Shown here one piece after another: positions 1-5,934 of a DNA stretch of 5,934 nucleotides. Where the stretch lies: NCBI GenBank assembly GCA_037387425.1, contig JARRLC010000244.1, positions 1 through 5,934 of the forward strand, read 5' to 3'. Source of the DNA: JARRLC01 sp037387425. GTDB lineage: Bacteria > Pseudomonadota > Alphaproteobacteria > Rhizobiales > Rhodomicrobiaceae. The position numbers and the translations under genes are program-made. Positions within the stretch are counted from its first letter, which is position 1. Each line of letters begins with the position of its first letter. The notes below the pieces were generated by a model. The model was not told where the DNA came from. It did no database searches and saw only the letters and a program-made list of their open reading frames with translations.

Positions 1-45
1 TCTTTTGCGCCAATTGACAGTCCACGCCAATCACTTGATGATTAA
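1..45 (+). CDS. C-terminal tail of an unidentified upstream gene (5' end outside window)
   Basis: Frame 1 is open from the first base and reads SFAPIDSPRQSLDD before a TAA at 43-45. A terminator-like hairpin begins 11 bases after that stop, which is what the end of a real gene would look like. Fourteen residues are too few to name a family. In some Alphaproteobacteria the gene before argD is the cell-cycle regulator gcrA, but that is recalled context and this tail has nothing diagnostic of it. Frame 2 is also open here and runs through the hairpin into argD out of frame, so the choice of frame rests only on the stop-then-terminator layout. Confidence 0.35.
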   Translation, partial: SFAPIDSPRQSLDD

Positions 46-56
46 TACGCAAGAAG

Positions 57-79
57 GCCGCCCTGATTGCGGCTTTTTT
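57..79 (+). terminator. Rho-independent terminator-like hairpin upstream of argD
   Basis: The arms GCCGC (57-61) and GCGGC (69-73) pair perfectly around a 7-base loop and are followed directly by six T (74-79). This is the classic shape of an intrinsic terminator, though a 5-bp stem is short. It most simply ends the transcript of the gene stopping at base 45. Because it lies only 30 bases before the argD start, a transcript starting upstream would have to read through it, so an attenuator role cannot be excluded. Confidence 0.6.
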
Positions 80-108
80 CATTTTACACGAAGAGAAACA
101 ACAGAGCT

Positions 109-1302
109 ATGTCCGCAGTTCTACCTACTTATGCAAGAGCTGATATCGCATTTACCAGCGGCGATGGAGCTTATCTCTATTCGGAGACTGGCGAACGATA
201 TCTGGACTTTGGCGCGGGCGTCGCCGTAACAGGACTTGGCCATGCGCACCCGCTTCTGGTGAAGGCTTTAACCGAGCAAGCGGCAAAACTGTGGCACACA
301 TCCAACCTATACCATATCAGCGAACAAGAACGCCTTGCCGAGCGTCTCACTGCCGTCAGCTTCGCCGATAAAGTTTTCTTCGCAAACTCCGGCGCGGAAG
401 CCATGGAATGCGCAATTAAAATGGCGCGCAAATTCCACAGCCATAACGGCCATCCGGAACGCTACCGCCTCATTACATTCGAAGGCGCTTTTCACGGCCG
501 CACGCTCGCCACCATCGCGGCAGGCGGGCAGGAAAAGCATCTCGCAGGATTTGGCCCCAAGGTTGACGGTTTCGACCAAGTGCCGCTTGGCGACATTGAA
601 GCCGTGCGTGCGGCCATCACCCCGGAAACAGCGGGCTTCCTCATTGAGCCGATCCAGGGCGAAGGCGGCGTGCATCAGGTGGAACCGGCGTTCTTACGCG
701 CGCTGCGGGCGCTGGCCGATGAACAAGGGCTTCTTCTGGTTATGGACGAAGTGCAGACCGGCATCGGACGCACGGGCAAGCTTTTCGCCTATGAATGGTC
801 AGGCGTTACGCCCGACATCATGGGGCTGGCCAAGGGCCTGGGCGGCGGCTTCCCCGTTGGCGCGTGTCTGGCCACCGATGCAGCGGCGGCAGGCATGGTT
901 GCGGGCAGTCACGGTTCAACATTTGGCGGCAACCCGCTCGCGATGGCCGTGGGTAACGCCGTGCTCGACGTCATGCTTGATGACGAATTTTTAGCCGATG
1001 TGCGCCGCAAATCGCTGCTTCTGAAACAAAAACTCGCCGAGATCAAAGACCTTCACGAAGATGTGATCGAAGAAGTGCGTGGGCTAGGCCTGCTGCTCGG
1101 CCTCAAATGCCGTGTGCCCAATACCGAATTTGTTGCAGCGCTCTTGCGAGAAAAATTGCTAGCCGTAGCGGCTGGCGATAATGTTGTGCGGCTCTTACCG
1201 CCGCTTATCGTCGACGACACGCAGATTTCTGAAGCCTGCACGAGACTTTCCACCGTTTGCACGGTATTTAACTCTCAACATTCAACTAAGACAGACAGCT
1301 GA
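109..1302 (+). CDS. argD: Acetylornithine aminotransferase (class III, PLP-dependent)
   Basis: This cytoplasmic enzyme transfers the amino group of glutamate to N-acetylglutamate semialdehyde to make N-acetylornithine in arginine synthesis; many homologues also serve as succinyldiaminopimelate aminotransferase in lysine synthesis. At 397 residues it has the usual family length. Visible motifs in order are NSGAEA (93-98, PLP phosphate contact), GAFHGRT (126-132), EPIQGEGG (180-187), DEVQTG (213-218, with the Asp that pairs with the PLP ring nitrogen), AKGLGGGFPVGA with the Schiff-base lysine K242 (AAG at 832-834), and GSTFGGNPL (269-277). The ATG at 109 is preferred over the in-frame TTG at 67, because the TTG lies inside the hairpin upstream and the protein begins in the family manner (MSAVLPTYAR). 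The Shine-Dalgarno is weak (GAAGAG at 90-95, about 13 bases away). It is followed by argF after 3 bases, so the two are almost certainly co-transcribed. Substrate assignment relies on this neighbourhood. Confidence 0.95.
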   Translation: MSAVLPTYARADIAFTSGDGAYLYSETGERYLDFGAGVAVTGLGHAHPLLVKALTEQAAKLWHTSNLYHISEQERLAERLTAVSFADKVFFANSGAEAMECAIKMARKFHSHNGHPERYRLITFEGAFHGRTLATIAAGGQEKHLAGFGPKVDGFDQVPLGDIEAVRAAITPETAGFLIEPIQGEGGVHQVEPAFLRALRALADEQGLLLVMDEVQTGIGRTGKLFAYEWSGVTPDIMGLAKGLGGGFPVGACLATDAAAAGMVAGSHGSTFGGNPLAMAVGNAVLDVMLDDEFLADVRRKSLLLKQKLAEIKDLHEDVIEEVRGLGLLLGLKCRVPNTEFVAALLREKLLAVAAGDNVVRLLPPLIVDDTQISEACTRLSTVCTVFNSQHSTKTDS

Positions 1303-1305
1303 ACC

Positions 1306-2229
1306 ATGTCACCACGGCACTTTCTCGATATAGACGCGTTTGATTCATCTACGCTGGAAGCTCTTCTGAAGCAGGCTCATGCTCTGAAAGCCGATTTACG
1401 CAAAGGCAGCGAACTTTACGGAAAAATTGCCTCAGGTAAAATTCTGGCGATGATCTTCGAGAAACCCTCGACCCGCACGCGCGTTTCTTTCGATGTCGCC
1501 ATCCGCAAACTGGGCGGCGATGCGCTTGTGCTCAATAGCAACGATATGCAACTCGGACGGGGCGAAACCATCGCCGACACCGCGCGGGTGCTTTCACGTT
1601 ATGTCGATGTGCTCATGCTGCGCACGACGTCGCATAACTCACTGATGCAACTTGCTGAAAATGCCACTGTGCCAGTCATCAACGGCTTAACGAACCGCTC
1701 GCACCCTTGCCAGATTTTCGCCGATGTGATGACTTTCGAAGAGCAGAAAGGCCCTATTGGCGGACGAACCGTAACCTGGGTTGGCGACGCCGCGAATAAC
1801 GTCGCCACATCGTGGGTGCACGCCGCTGCGCGCTTTAATTTCACCCTGCGCATCAGCGCTCCGGTTTCGCTGCATCCGGCGGCGGAAACCCTGGAATGGG
1901 CCAAGGGTAACAACGCCGATCTGGTTTTCTGTCAGAACCCCAAAGACGCTGTTGAAGGCTCCGACTGCGTTGTCACAGATGTGTGGATCTCCATGGGACA
2001 AAAAAACGAAGAGCACCGCTTAGAGCTGCTTCAACCCTATCAAGTCAATGGCAAACTGATGCAAGCGGCCGGGTCTCAAGCTATTTTCATGCATTGCCTG
2101 CCCGCTCAGCGCGGACGTGAAGTGACTGATGAGGTCATCGACGGGCCGCAATCGGTGGTACTTGACGAGGCAGAGAACCGCGCGCACGCACAACGGGCCA
2201 TTCTGGCGTGGTGCCTGGAGGCGATATAA
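1306..2229 (+). CDS. argF: Ornithine carbamoyltransferase (anabolic type by context)
   Basis: The enzyme joins carbamoyl phosphate and ornithine to give citrulline, the step that leads to argininosuccinate in arginine synthesis; the family works as a cytoplasmic trimer. The product has 307 residues, normal for the family. The carbamoyl-phosphate signature STRTR is at residues 55-59, HPCQ at 133-136, the ornithine-contacting NN at 164-165, the DVWISMGQ loop at 225-232 (the SMG loop that distinguishes ornithine from aspartate carbamoyltransferases), HCLPAQRG at 263-270 with the active-site Cys264, and a C-terminal ENRAH with the phosphate-binding Arg292. The ATG at 1306 follows the argD stop by 3 bases and has no clear Shine-Dalgarno, so translation is probably coupled to argD. 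Its position next to argD supports a biosynthetic rather than a catabolic (ArcB) role. No lesion is seen. Confidence 0.96.
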   Translation: MSPRHFLDIDAFDSSTLEALLKQAHALKADLRKGSELYGKIASGKILAMIFEKPSTRTRVSFDVAIRKLGGDALVLNSNDMQLGRGETIADTARVLSRYVDVLMLRTTSHNSLMQLAENATVPVINGLTNRSHPCQIFADVMTFEEQKGPIGGRTVTWVGDAANNVATSWVHAAARFNFTLRISAPVSLHPAAETLEWAKGNNADLVFCQNPKDAVEGSDCVVTDVWISMGQKNEEHRLELLQPYQVNGKLMQAAGSQAIFMHCLPAQRGREVTDEVIDGPQSVVLDEAENRAHAQRAILAWCLEAI

Positions 2230-2373
2230 GCTGACGCATTCAGGCGGGCTTGTGTGGAGTACGTATTACCCCCTATGACTGATAAAACAATATCAGACGA
2301 TTACATTCTCCCCTTTCAAATCGAAACCTCTGGAGCGAGGGGGAGGTTAATCCGCCTTGGCCCGGCGATTACG

Positions 2374-2395
2374 CAAATCCTGGACAAATCTTAGA
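2374..2395 (+). repeat. Imperfect 11-bp tandem duplication inside hslO
   Basis: Copy 1 is CAAATCCTGGA (2374-2384) and copy 2 is CAAATCTTAGA (2385-2395). Each reads Gln-Ile-Leu-Asp in its own frame, copy 1 in the frame of the start codon and copy 2 in the frame of the central domain. They differ only at two bases of the leucine codon (CTG versus TTA). Removing either copy restores ITQILDQHDYPEAV, which has the spacing between RLGP and HDYP expected in this family. The duplication is therefore the direct cause of the first frameshift. Confidence 0.9.
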
Positions 2396-2858
2396 CCAGC
2401 ATGATTATCCCGAGGCCGTCTCAAGGCTTTTGGGCGAAGCCCTGGTTCTCACCGCAATGCTGGGCGCGTCCTTAAAAATTGACGGCCAGTTCATTTTGCA
2501 AGCCAGCTCGGAAGGTCCAGTGCGGTTTGTGGTTGCACAATACCATACACCCGGCAATTTGCGCGGCTATGCCAGTTTTGACCGCGATGCCTTCCCCGTC
2601 GAGAGCGTAAAAAGCCAGAAGGCGCTGGAAGACGCCAAAGACATTGAAGATACAGGCCCGCTTTTGCAAGGCGGCACGCTTGTCATGACCATTGATCAGG
2701 GGCCGGATACCGACCGCTACCAAGGCGTTGTGGCTTTACAAGACGGCGATCTGACCAGCGCTACCGATCTTTATTTCAAGCAGTCGGAGCAAATCCCCAC
2801 CTTTATCCGGGTCGCGGTTGCGCGCCAATATCAAGTGCTTAAGGACAGCAAGAGCGGT

Positions 2859-2870
2859 ACATGGTCATGT
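2859..2870 (+). repeat. Short inverted repeat at the second hslO lesion
   Basis: ACATG (2859-2863) and CATGT (2866-2870) are perfect reverse complements separated by GT. They sit exactly where the central Hsp33 frame (ending ...SGTW, TGG at 2862-2864) must pass to the C-terminal frame (CAA at 2872, VQKLTHEGG). Only 7 bases separate the Trp and Gln codons, whereas the family motif would need 21. The repeat may mark the deletion joint; a five-base arm can also arise by chance. Confidence 0.5.
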
Positions 2871-3338
2871 GCAAAAACTCACCCATGAAGGTGGCGCGTC
2901 CGGCCACGATGCGGCGGGCGCTGAAGATGCAGATGTGGAAGAAGCCTGGGAGCGCGCGAAGATGTTCGCCTCCACTGTGGAAGATTATGAGTTGCTTGAA
3001 CCGGCCCTTTCCGCCGAAAACCTGCTCTACCGGCTTTTCAATGAAGAACGGGTGCGCGTATTCCCGGAAACGCCCCTGAAAGCATTCTGCCATTGCTCAG
3101 CCGAGCGCGTGGAAGGGATGCTGGCCGCCATGGCTCCTGGCGAAATCGACGCGCTCGCGCAAGATGGACGCATTCAGGTTACATGTGAGTTCTGCAACAG
3201 CAGCTACGAGTTCAGCATACCGCTTCCGTCGCGCCCAGATGCTTCGTAACGCAACACTGTTTAAGGGCGCAGAAACTATGGGGCGCGTTTTGCGGAGCGT
3301 CTTTGTCAATTTCCCGGTTCGGTAAAACCCTCTGACAA

Positions 3339-3358
3339 CCCAGTCGTCATAGACTGGG
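3339..3358 (+). promoter_or_regulatory. Perfect 7-bp hairpin just before the GT2 start
   Basis: CCCAGTC (3339-3345) and GACTGGG (3352-3358) pair perfectly around a 6-base loop. The hairpin ends 4 bases before the ATG at 3363 and has no T-run on either strand, so it is not a standard terminator. The only purine-rich stretch that could serve as a ribosome site (GGGAAGG, 3356-3362) overlaps its 3' arm, so the fold could limit translation of the glycosyltransferase. The rest of the 3250-3362 gap shows nothing strong: a TTGTCA at 3303-3308 resembles a -35 box but has no convincing -10 box at the right distance. Confidence 0.4.
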
Positions 3359-3362
3359 AAGG

Positions 3363-4331
3363 ATGCAACAAAACGCTCCATTGGTGGCTATTGTAACGCC
3401 CGTTTATAACGGCGCTGAGTTTCTGCGCGAAACATGCCAGTCTGTTCAAGCGCAGACATATACCAATCTCGTGCATTTCGTGTTGGATAACGCCAGCACC
3501 GACGCAACCCCAGATATCATCAACGAATTTCGCGGGCAGCGCATCCCGGTTGTTTCAGTCCGCAACGATACTCTGCTTCCGCTTTGCAATAACTGGAACC
3601 GGAGTGTGGAACTCGGCGCGAGAGGCGCTGAATATTTCCGCATTCTGTGTGCCGATGACTCCATGCCGCCGGAGAGCATCGAAAAAATGATGCAGGTCGC
3701 TAGGCGTGATCCGGATATTTTGCTGGTCGGCAGTCATTGCCAAAGTTCCATCGGAGTTTGTCATTTCGGTTGGCAAGAAGAGCGGGATATATTCCCAAGC
3801 CGGGAAGCGCTCCAGATGTATCTGCAAGGAAATGTTGGTCTCGCTCCGACGCATCTCTTGTGGAAGACTTCTGTTTTGTCTCTGCGTGACCATCTGTTCG
3901 ATTGCTCGACTGTCACTTGCGATACGGAAGCCGTGCTGTTCGTGCTTTCACAAGAAAACGCAAAGTTCGGCTTTGTTGACGATTTTCTCGGATTCGTCCG
4001 TTGGTACGACGAGAGTGTGTCAGGCACGATCACTAATCGTCTCCACATCGATTTTTTCGAATGGGCATTATACCTGAATAAATACAGCCGCTTCGCGATG
4101 TCGGAAGCCTTATCGGCGCATACCGTTCGCCGATATTGGCGGCATTATTTGGGGCGTTTTCTTGTGTGGCGGTTTCGTCACCGCAATCGCGATGCTGTCA
4201 ACTGGCATCGCAATGCTCTGGCAACCGCGCATCTGTCTCCGACATTTGCCGATTTTGCAGACGCGGTTATCGATTTTGCGCTGAGGAAATTGAAGGTCCG
4301 GCCAACTTGGCGGCGTCATCCGCAAGGGTAA
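3363..4331 (+). CDS. Glycosyltransferase family 2 (GT-A fold)
   Basis: The 322-residue product opens with the GT2 nucleotide-sugar fold: VAIVTPVYNGAEFL (8-21), then VLDNASTDATPDII (40-53). NNWNRSVELGA (76-86) is followed by ILCADD (94-99), where ADD occupies the place of the DXD metal/nucleotide motif. A second block around 187-220 (CDTEAVLF ... FGFVDDFLGFVRWYDESVS) matches the acceptor-side part of such enzymes. The C-terminal 90 residues are basic and helix-prone. No signal peptide or membrane segment is visible, so it should act at the cytoplasmic face of the membrane on a lipid-linked or surface glycan. Sugar donor and acceptor cannot be inferred. The start is fixed by an in-frame TGA at 3333 and by the need for the N-terminal strand; the Shine-Dalgarno-like GGGAAGG touches the ATG, an unusually short spacing. 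It is followed by a GT4 gene on the same strand after 54 bases, suggesting one shared pathway. Confidence 0.88.
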   Translation: MQQNAPLVAIVTPVYNGAEFLRETCQSVQAQTYTNLVHFVLDNASTDATPDIINEFRGQRIPVVSVRNDTLLPLCNNWNRSVELGARGAEYFRILCADDSMPPESIEKMMQVARRDPDILLVGSHCQSSIGVCHFGWQEERDIFPSREALQMYLQGNVGLAPTHLLWKTSVLSLRDHLFDCSTVTCDTEAVLFVLSQENAKFGFVDDFLGFVRWYDESVSGTITNRLHIDFFEWALYLNKYSRFAMSEALSAHTVRRYWRHYLGRFLVWRFRHRNRDAVNWHRNALATAHLSPTFADFADAVIDFALRKLKVRPTWRRHPQG

Positions 4332-4372
4332 TCGGTGGTATCGCCACGCGACGCCAGGTAAATGAGCGCGAC

Positions 4373-4378
4373 AAAAGG
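4373..4378 (+). promoter_or_regulatory. Ribosome binding site that favours the ATG at 4386
   Basis: AAAAGG lies 7 bases before the ATG at 4386, close to ideal spacing. The upstream in-frame ATG at 4362 has only a short AGG (4356-4358) three bases before it. Starting at 4386 also gives MRILFASGHP, the usual N-terminus of GT4 enzymes, whereas 4362 adds eight residues with no counterpart in the family fold. Confidence 0.6.
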
Positions 4379-4385
4379 CGTAGAT

Positions 4386-5477
4386 ATGAGGATACTTTTT
4401 GCTTCAGGACATCCGCATATACCGCAACTTTATGGGGGCGGGCAGGCCAATTCTCATGAGTTGATGAAAGCGCTCTTAGCAGACGGTCACGAGGTGGCAA
4501 TGCTTTGCGGCTTAAGCGGAAAAGGTTTCTTGGCGCTGAAAGACCGCCTGCTTATGAAAATAATGCGCCATAAGGCAATCGAGGATAACGATCTGGGCTA
4601 TACCGTTTTTCGTGCATGGTTTGCGTGGGAGGCGTTGGAAGAAGTCTGCGAGGATTTCAAGCCGGATATCGTGTTTTGTCAGGCTGGATTTCCAGTACGC
4701 ATCGCCGCTGAGTGCAATCGTTTGAGCATACCTGTTGTCATCTATATGCATAACGTTGAAGTTGACGATATCGGCGGCGATCCCAGAAAATTGCACGATG
4801 TGCATTATATCGCTAACAGCATGTTCACAGCGGAGCGGCTACTCCAGCAATACGGTTTGGAATCCATAGTTGTTCCGCCGTTCTTCAACCAGGAAAATTA
4901 CGCGACGCGGACGAATTGCGAGCGTGTGCTGTTTATCAACCCGCACCCTCATAAAGGCGCGCATTTGGCTCTCGAAATTGCTGAGCAGTGCATTGATATC
5001 CCATTTTCATTTGTGGAAGCCTGGACGCTCGACGACGGTTGGCGCGAGGAACTGAATGCGCGGCTGGCCTTTCTGCCAAATGTAGAATTGTTGCCGCCAG
5101 AAAAAGACATGCGGAAAGTATACGCGAGAGCGCGCATCTTGATGATCCCGAGCAGATGGGAAGAAGCCTGGGGGCGTGTGGCCAGCGAAGCGCATTTTTC
5201 CGGCATCCCGGTGATTGCCAGTCATCGCGGAGGTTTGCCGGAAGCCGTGGGGCCGGGCGGCATTTTAATTGATCACAAAGCGCCTGCATCGGAATGGGCT
5301 AAGACCATCCGGCAGTTGTGGACAGACGAAGGATATTGGCTGTCGTTGTCACTCGCCGCGCAAAGCTACGCTCAACGCGACGCCTTGGATAATGCGCAGC
5401 AGCTTAAGCGTATCCTCTCGGTATTGGACGGAACTTTCTTGCTATCCGCCCCCGGAGGACATGTCGCTGCTGCGTAG
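4386..5477 (+). CDS. Glycosyltransferase family 4 (GT-B fold)
   Basis: The 363-residue protein (from ATG 4386; 371 if from 4362) has the two Rossmann halves of a retaining GT4 enzyme. The N-terminal half has MRILFASGHP, the glycine-rich GGGQ (17-20) before SHELMKALLADGHEV, PDIVFC (93-98), IYMHNVEVDD (119-128) and YIANS (141-145). The C-terminal half has VLFINPHPHKGA (181-192, nucleotide-diphosphate loop), then the E-x7-E signature within WEEAWGRVASEA (258-269; Glu260 and Glu268), GIPVIAS and GGLPEAVGPGG (282-292). No signal peptide or membrane helix is seen. It probably uses a nucleotide-sugar donor to extend a lipopolysaccharide, capsule or exopolysaccharide chain together with the GT2 enzyme just upstream; this role is inferred from position only. 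No clear terminator is visible in the 63 bases to the convergent gene. Confidence 0.9.
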   Translation: MRILFASGHPHIPQLYGGGQANSHELMKALLADGHEVAMLCGLSGKGFLALKDRLLMKIMRHKAIEDNDLGYTVFRAWFAWEALEEVCEDFKPDIVFCQAGFPVRIAAECNRLSIPVVIYMHNVEVDDIGGDPRKLHDVHYIANSMFTAERLLQQYGLESIVVPPFFNQENYATRTNCERVLFINPHPHKGAHLALEIAEQCIDIPFSFVEAWTLDDGWREELNARLAFLPNVELLPPEKDMRKVYARARILMIPSRWEEAWGRVASEAHFSGIPVIASHRGGLPEAVGPGGILIDHKAPASEWAKTIRQLWTDEGYWLSLSLAAQSYAQRDALDNAQQLKRILSVLDGTFLLSAPGGHVAAA

Positions 5478-5540
5478 CCCATTGAAAATAGGCGCAAATA
5501 TCCGTTACCGCAACGCGCGCCCAATCGGACGCAAGTTGAT

Positions 5541-5934
5541 CTAAGCGGCAGCCGTAATCGCTTCATCCAGCGAAGCTTCAAGCTCGGCGAACTGAGCATC
5601 GACCGAACGCAAATCATGCGCGAGCCCAGACAACCTGCCTATAAGCTTTTCGGAAAAATGATACGCAATGGAAGGATTTTTTTCCATCACTTCAAAGAGC
5701 GCAGCACGGTTAATAGCGAGCGCGCGTACACGTTCTTCAGCAACGATAGTGATGCTGTATACGGTCTCTGCCAGCATTGCCATTTCGCCAACCAGCATGC
5801 CCGGCTCCAGCTCTTCAGGCTCAAAGCCCGACCCTTTGGGGGGACGCGAAACCGCTTTGCCGCTCATGAGCAGATAGGCGGTATCACCTCTGTGCTCCGC
5901 CTCGACAATCGTTGAGCCCTCTTCAAAAAAAGTC
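5541..5934 (-). CDS. Cyclic-nucleotide-binding-like domain protein with C-terminal helix (5' end outside window)
   Basis: The minus-strand frame is open from the window edge (first whole codon 5931-5933) to TAG at 5541-5543, giving 130 residues. It starts FFEEGSTIVEAEHRGDTAYL, the beta-roll entry of the Crp/cNMP fold, so the true start lies beyond the window and the ATG at 5865-5867 is internal. Counting from that Met, LVGEMAML (25-32) matches the phosphate-binding cassette, but the arginine normally found a few residues later is replaced: the sequence reads TVYSITIV with Tyr37-Ser38 in place of Arg-Ser/Ala. Canonical cAMP/cGMP binding is therefore doubtful. After ALFEVMEKNPSIAYHFSEKL there is a helix or coiled coil (about 65-105) ending in ITAAA, with no helix-turn-helix. 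It could be a stand-alone sensor or an adaptor domain; no partner is visible. It converges on the GT4 gene and is probably not functionally linked to it. Confidence 0.82.
   Translation of the reverse strand, partial: TFFEEGSTIVEAEHRGDTAYLLMSGKAVSRPPKGSGFEPEELEPGMLVGEMAMLAETVYSITIVAEERVRALAINRAALFEVMEKNPSIAYHFSEKLIGRLSGLAHDLRSVDAQFAELEASLDEAITAAA

Larger units (their letters stand above)
2275..3249 (+). pseudogene. hslO: Hsp33 redox-regulated chaperone, frame-disrupted at two places
   Basis: Hsp33 is a cytoplasmic holdase switched on by oxidation of a zinc-binding four-cysteine site. The reading is split over three segments. From ATG 2275, frame 1 gives MTDKTISDDYILPFQIE... through RLGP and stops at TAG 2392-2394 after 39 codons. 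The central part continues in another frame from 2385 to TGA 2886-2888, with family wording such as LLGEAL, TIDQGPDTDRYQG and QSEQIPT. The C-terminal part returns to the first frame at about 2866 and runs to TAA 3247-3249, with VQKLTHEGG, LLYRLFNEE, the zinc ligands CHC (3088-3096) and CEFC (3184-3195), and a short tail. Lesion 1 is an 11-bp tandem duplication. Lesion 2 lies where the family has W-R-A-G-G-L-M-[VL]-Q and appears to lack about 14 bases. Repairing both gives about 325 residues, normal for the class. All other conserved blocks are intact, so this is either a very recent pseudogene or a sequence error. It lies 45 bases after argF. An in-frame GTG at 2254 is a less likely start. Confidence 0.85.

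Noticed and set aside
67..108. N-terminal extension of argD from the TTG at 67
   Set aside because: The TTG lies inside the terminator-like hairpin, and the 14 extra residues (rich in F, R, T and K) do not resemble the family N-terminus; the ATG at 109 fits better.
5..229. 74-codon forward frame at the left edge
   Set aside because: It crosses the hairpin and overlaps argD out of frame, and its translation resembles no protein family; it is a shadow of argD and the upstream tail.
307..675. Minus-strand frame of 122 codons inside argD
   Set aside because: It lies opposite a well-conserved gene and has no recognisable motif; typical antisense shadow in GC-rich codons.
2380..2396. Programmed ribosomal frameshift in hslO
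   Set aside because: Reaching the central frame needs a -1 slip, but the bases before TAG (GAC AAA TCT TAG) are not a slippery X-XXY-YYZ site, and the tandem duplication explains the shift fully. The family is not known for recoding.
2818..3249. A separate 143-residue zinc protein
   Set aside because: Its first 17 or so residues are the central Hsp33 sequence read out of frame; the rest is the Hsp33 C-terminal zinc domain. It is the 3' part of broken hslO.
3270..3310. Possible terminator after hslO (GGGGCGCG...GCGGAGCGTCTTT)
   Set aside because: The arms do not pair well beyond GCGC, which is self-complementary, and the T-run is only three bases.
5478..5540. Bidirectional terminator between the convergent genes
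   Set aside because: No stable inverted repeat with flanking T-runs could be found in these 63 bases.
5616..5915. Forward frame of 99 codons at the right end
   Set aside because: It is antisense to the cNMP-fold gene, whose minus-strand translation shows clear family motifs.

Overview
The window looks like a piece of an alphaproteobacterial chromosome with moderate GC content (low-to-mid 50s by eye). The main support is the gene order argD-argF-hslO (arginine biosynthesis followed by the redox chaperone Hsp33), which recurs in Alphaproteobacteria, together with Hsp33 wording typical of that class (RLGP, QSEQIPT, CxC...CxxC). The genus cannot be told from the sequence.

Layout. Bases 1-45 read as the last 14 codons of an upstream gene, followed by a short GC hairpin with a T-run (57-79) that probably ends its transcript. 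A forward, operon-like block follows: argD (109-1302, acetylornithine aminotransferase), argF (1306-2229, ornithine carbamoyltransferase, 3 bases later) and hslO (2275-3249, Hsp33). argD and argF are intact, with all the main catalytic motifs visible, and carry out successive parts of ornithine/arginine synthesis (the deacetylation step between them is encoded elsewhere). After a 113-base gap containing a perfect 7-bp hairpin come two forward glycosyltransferase genes, GT2-like (3363-4331) and GT4-like (4386-5477), probably acting on a surface polysaccharide. The right edge holds the 3' part of a convergent minus-strand gene (5541-5934, running off the window) for a small protein with a cyclic-nucleotide-binding-like fold and no DNA-binding domain.

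The most notable point is hslO. As given, it cannot be read as one protein. An imperfect 11-bp tandem duplication (2374-2395) shifts the frame and brings in a TAG after 39 codons. A second lesion near 2859-2872 looks like a loss of about 14 bases and shifts the frame back. The 5' and 3' ends are therefore in the same frame and only the middle is displaced. The coding sequence between and around the lesions is well preserved, including all four zinc-ligand cysteines. This points to very recent inactivation or to an assembly/sequencing artefact. The two copies of the duplicated 11-mer differ only by a synonymous CTG/TTA leucine change, which would fit two strain variants joined in tandem by an assembler.

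I see no CRISPR array, insertion sequence, tRNA, rRNA or unknown multi-gene system. Apart from the hslO lesions and the atypical cNMP-like domain, this is ordinary housekeeping sequence.
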